Under the pieces are notes generated by a model. The model saw only the letters and a program-made list of their open reading frames with translations, had not been told where the DNA came from and did not search any database. DNA of 55,359 nucleotides from Bacteroidota bacterium (GTDB lineage: Bacteria > Bacteroidota > Bacteroidia > Bacteroidales > JACABE01). The stretch covers positions 1-55,359 of the forward strand of contig JAPLDQ010000014.1 in assembly GCA_026391675.1 (NCBI GenBank), read 5' to 3'. Position numbers and translations under genes: made by a program. Below, piece after piece: positions 53,428 to 55,359 of this stretch. How positions within the stretch are numbered: position 1 is the stretch's first letter; each line of letters begins with the position of its first letter.

Positions 53428-54330
53428 TCATCGTGTATATTTATTATATGAATTAAGATGTATCGTTTTAATTTCTTCTATCAAAGATAATGGTTTTAAT
53501 ACATTAACAGTTTCTCCATAAGAAAGAATTTCCATTATAAAATCAAAAGTTATACATAGTCTTAGCCTTATCTGTAAATCATTCTCATTATCTACAACAA
53601 TTTCTTGAGTATCATGCAAGGGTAATGATTTAATATACTTACCCTGATAGGGATCAAAGCTCAGAATGATTTCTTTAGGTTCCTGACCATTTGGGCTGAT
53701 AATCCCAAAACAATATTTATAATGTTCGTTTACATTAAAATTAACAGGGGTTTGGAAATGTTTTTTTAATATATCAAGGTCTTTTAATCGATCTAATGCA
53801 AAACTTTTAACCTGATTATCCTTTAAATCATTTGCCAGGACATACCATCTGTTTTTAAATTCCTTTAATGCATAAGGTTCAACAAGCCGTTGACTTATTT
53901 CGTCCTCCCAGAATTTTTGATATATGAAATTAATCTGGAACTGATTCTTTATTGCATGAAGTAAACCATATAAATTTTCAGTTCCCTGAGGTCTGCGTTT
54001 TTCAAAATGGATATAATCAGAAAACCTGTCGCTAATATTCAGCGCATTAAAAGTATCAAATGCTTCAAGTATTCTTTCATTTACATCTGGTTGATCATCA
54101 GTATAAATAAAATAATGTTTTTGTGAAAAATCATATTGAATATCAATATTATAAATTGAACGAATGTCATCAAGGTCCCTTTGGAAAGTTCGTTTTGAGA
54201 CATTGTAGTCATAAGCCTGAATCTCAGATTCCAATGAAAGGTAGTCTTCAATTTCTTTAAACTTACAGGAATGTTTTCTGAGTTTTTTAATAATCAGGTT
54301 GTAGCGTGAAATTGCTTCTCTTTTTGACAT
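53428..54330 (-). CDS. WYL-domain transcriptional regulator 2
   Basis: 300 residues: winged HTH (about 5-75, ISRYNLIIKKLRKHSCKFKE, with VSKRTFQRDLDDIRSIYNI), WYL domain (about 120-190, VEPYALKEFKNRWYVLANDL and SFALDRLKDL), and a C-terminal WCX extension (about 205-290). Same architecture as the protein at 42849 but clearly diverged. Upstream of mcrBC on the same strand with 451 bp between, so it may be its regulator; a palindrome at 54416-54445 before its start fits autoregulation. Confidence 0.88.
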   Translation of the reverse strand: MSKREAISRYNLIIKKLRKHSCKFKEIEDYLSLESEIQAYDYNVSKRTFQRDLDDIRSIYNIDIQYDFSQKHYFIYTDDQPDVNERILEAFDTFNALNISDRFSDYIHFEKRRPQGTENLYGLLHAIKNQFQINFIYQKFWEDEISQRLVEPYALKEFKNRWYVLANDLKDNQVKSFALDRLKDLDILKKHFQTPVNFNVNEHYKYCFGIISPNGQEPKEIILSFDPYQGKYIKSLPLHDTQEIVVDNENDLQIRLRLCITFDFIMEILSYGETVNVLKPLSLIEEIKTIHLNSYNKYTR

Positions 54331-54415
54331 AAATTCTATCGGCTTTTTTATAAAAAAATTATATTAGACTGTTATTTCATTTGTTTAGGCATATTGGTTT
54401 TTATGTCAACAAATT

Positions 54416-54445
54416 AGTTGTATTTCAGTCATATTTGATACAACT
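54416..54445 (-). promoter_or_regulatory. Perfect inverted repeat before WYL regulator 2
   Basis: AGTTGTAT (54416-54423) and ATACAACT (54438-54445), 8-bp arms with a 14-bp spacer, in the 119 bp between the UDG-like gene and the WYL start. Low GC and no T run argue against a terminator, so an operator is more likely. Confidence 0.5.
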
Positions 54446-54449
54446 TGTT

Positions 54450-55205
54450 TTAATTCTTTATATTTTGGATAATATCAACAATCTTTTTAAGATTATTAGT
54501 AAATGCTGTTTTCTGTCCCCAATAACCTTTGTAATAACTTGGGTGATACATAGGAATATGAATTGTTTTTTTATTATTTATTTCTCTTACGTAAATTGGA
54601 AATTTTACTTCTTTTCCATTATGAATAGTTTCTAAAACAATTGGTTCTCCGATTTTTTTAAACTGACTTAGGCAATCACATGCCTTATTCCCTTGTGTTA
54701 TAATAATATCAGCATTAAATAAAGGTATTTCACTTACAACAAATTCACGACAGTTATCAAAAAGACGGTTATCAGCCTGTGCTCTATGTTTTTTATTTTG
54801 AGAGCATTTAGCTGAATTTGTATGAGCAAAATACTTATCGGTATAAAAATTCTCTTTCTTAATAGATTCATTTATATATTTATCTAAAAAGAATGAAGCT
54901 ATCTCAAATGTCTGATTCCAGTGTCTTACAGCATACTCACCTGGGTTTAATCTTGGTGGATTATTTTCAACAGAATTTCTAATTTCTTCAATATTATTTT
55001 CTGTTCCTGGGTTTCCAGAATCTAAAGAAATAAAAAGCAAATTAGGTATTTGTGGATTGTTACCGTATTCTCTACCTATGTAGGGCATTTTAGGTTTAAT
55101 AGAGAAATCTGGTTGTCCATTAGCACATGAACGCTTTTTATTACAATTAGGATAGATTGTTGATGTAAATAAATTCTCAACGTTTTTGCAAATTTCTTTA
55201 TTCAT
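54450..55205 (-). CDS. Fe-S uracil-DNA-glycosylase-like protein
   Basis: 251 residues. Motifs in order: NLLFISLDSGNPG (55-67) in the place of the UDG motif 1; AHTNSAKC (127-134) followed 18 residues later by C152 (the TN..KC...C pair of family 4 UDGs); ADIIITQGNKAC (165-176); and the closing MYHPSYYKG (219-227) with the HPS motif. N-terminal C21 and C27 (or C6) could complete a 4Fe-4S site. Motif 1 lacks the usual GExPG, so the activity may differ from uracil excision. An IS end lies about 18 bp before its start. Confidence 0.65.
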   Translation of the reverse strand: MNKEICKNVENLFTSTIYPNCNKKRSCANGQPDFSIKPKMPYIGREYGNNPQIPNLLFISLDSGNPGTENNIEEIRNSVENNPPRLNPGEYAVRHWNQTFEIASFFLDKYINESIKKENFYTDKYFAHTNSAKCSQNKKHRAQADNRLFDNCREFVVSEIPLFNADIIITQGNKACDCLSQFKKIGEPIVLETIHNGKEVKFPIYVREINNKKTIHIPMYHPSYYKGYWGQKTAFTNNLKKIVDIIQNIKN

Positions 55206-55223
55206 TTTGTATTATTTTTCATT

Positions 55224-55359
55224 AGTGTCCACTTAAATCAAACTGATTGACAGTTGATTATAATTCAGTTCTTTGACATCTTTGTAATCTATATTTGTAA
55301 ACAGCTCTTTTACAGGAGTTTTGTCAAGCAGAGATATACCTAACACCTGTAATATTTCG
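55224..55359 (-). mobile_element. Right-edge partial IS element
   Basis: The last 127 bases encode, on the minus strand, the C-terminus of a transposase (stop at 55233-55235; QVLGISLLDKTPVKELF ... KELNYNQLS), similar in pattern to IS4-family transposases of Bacteroidota. The likely terminal sequence AGTGTCCACTTAA lies at 55224-55236 and includes the stop codon. The element runs off the window. Confidence 0.6.
55233..55359 (-). CDS. Transposase, C-terminal fragment (cut by window edge)
   Basis: 41 residues ending KELNYNQLSISLI. The pattern ILQ.L.ISL.DKTP..ELF, then KELN.NQL, is the ending I associate with IS4-family DDE transposases. The catalytic residues lie outside the window. Its 3' end borders the promoter region of the UDG-like gene. 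Confidence 0.6.
   Translation of the reverse strand, partial: EILQVLGISLLDKTPVKELFTNIDYKDVKELNYNQLSISLI

Noticed and set aside
54381-54635. 84-codon plus-strand frame
   Set aside because: Antisense to the UDG-like gene; its hydrophobic residues reflect AT-rich complement.
35585-55359. Prophage
   Set aside because: No capsid, portal, terminase, tail or lysis genes; contents are defence, RiPP and regulators.

Overview
The window reads as the chromosome of a Bacteroidota bacterium. The evidence is: low-GC DNA, -7 promoter elements of the TAnnTTTG type, several proteins ending in type IX secretion sorting domains (21992-23023, 25988-26872, 34467-35321), an ECF sigma/anti-sigma/Spy-like trio, and the gene order acpP-fabF-rnc. 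I cannot name the genus. Some short stretches suggest a species whose spacers have filled with 7-9 bp tandem words.

Backbone (1 to about 35530). From left to right it carries: a transketolase C-terminal subunit; an ECF sigma operon; a YbjQ-type protein; a minus-strand block with a HExxH/beta-propeller/beta-barrel envelope protein, a CCG-type Fe-S oxidoreductase subunit, a barrel-like protein and an M48 protease; bcp-recA; a TPR lipoprotein; an M50 protease with a small Cys-rich membrane protein; a histidine/tyrosine ammonia-lyase; a DUF2148 protein with asparagine synthase; two tandem lipoprotein serine proteases; secreted and T9SS-sorted proteins; a Cys/Met-metabolism PLP enzyme; a YbiT-type ABC-F protein with a degenerate second ATP site; purN; acpP-fabF-rnc; and a secreted protein built of five repeats.

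Island (about 35585 to beyond the right edge). At 35535-35584 lies only the 3' half of a tRNA (probably Ala, anticodon GGC). Everything to its right is more AT-rich and made of accessory genes. This is what the far end of a tyrosine-recombinase island looks like, in which case the intact tRNA and the integrase should lie beyond position 55359. The island contains: an HTH protein whose 3' end recurs twice as scars; a GIY-YIG nuclease; a small RiPP-like locus (51-residue precursor ending SCNCACSCTDGY, a terminator hairpin, and a radical SAM/SPASM maturase) lying between the two scars; an ADP-ribosylglycohydrolase operon; a WYL regulator divergent from an AAA+ ATPase / small protein / DUF2779 nuclease operon; McrBC; a second WYL regulator; a Fe-S uracil-DNA-glycosylase-like protein; and the end of an IS transposase.

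How the parts fit. Two things stand out. First, the RiPP locus, not matched by me to a named class, is bracketed by direct repeats. Second, the promoters of the ADP-ribosylglycohydrolase operon and of the AAA/DUF2779 operon share a near-identical operator placed exactly 9 bp upstream of the -7 box, so the WYL protein between them probably controls both as one candidate defence unit. A 60-95 bp promoter segment is also duplicated in front of the GIY-YIG gene and mcrB.
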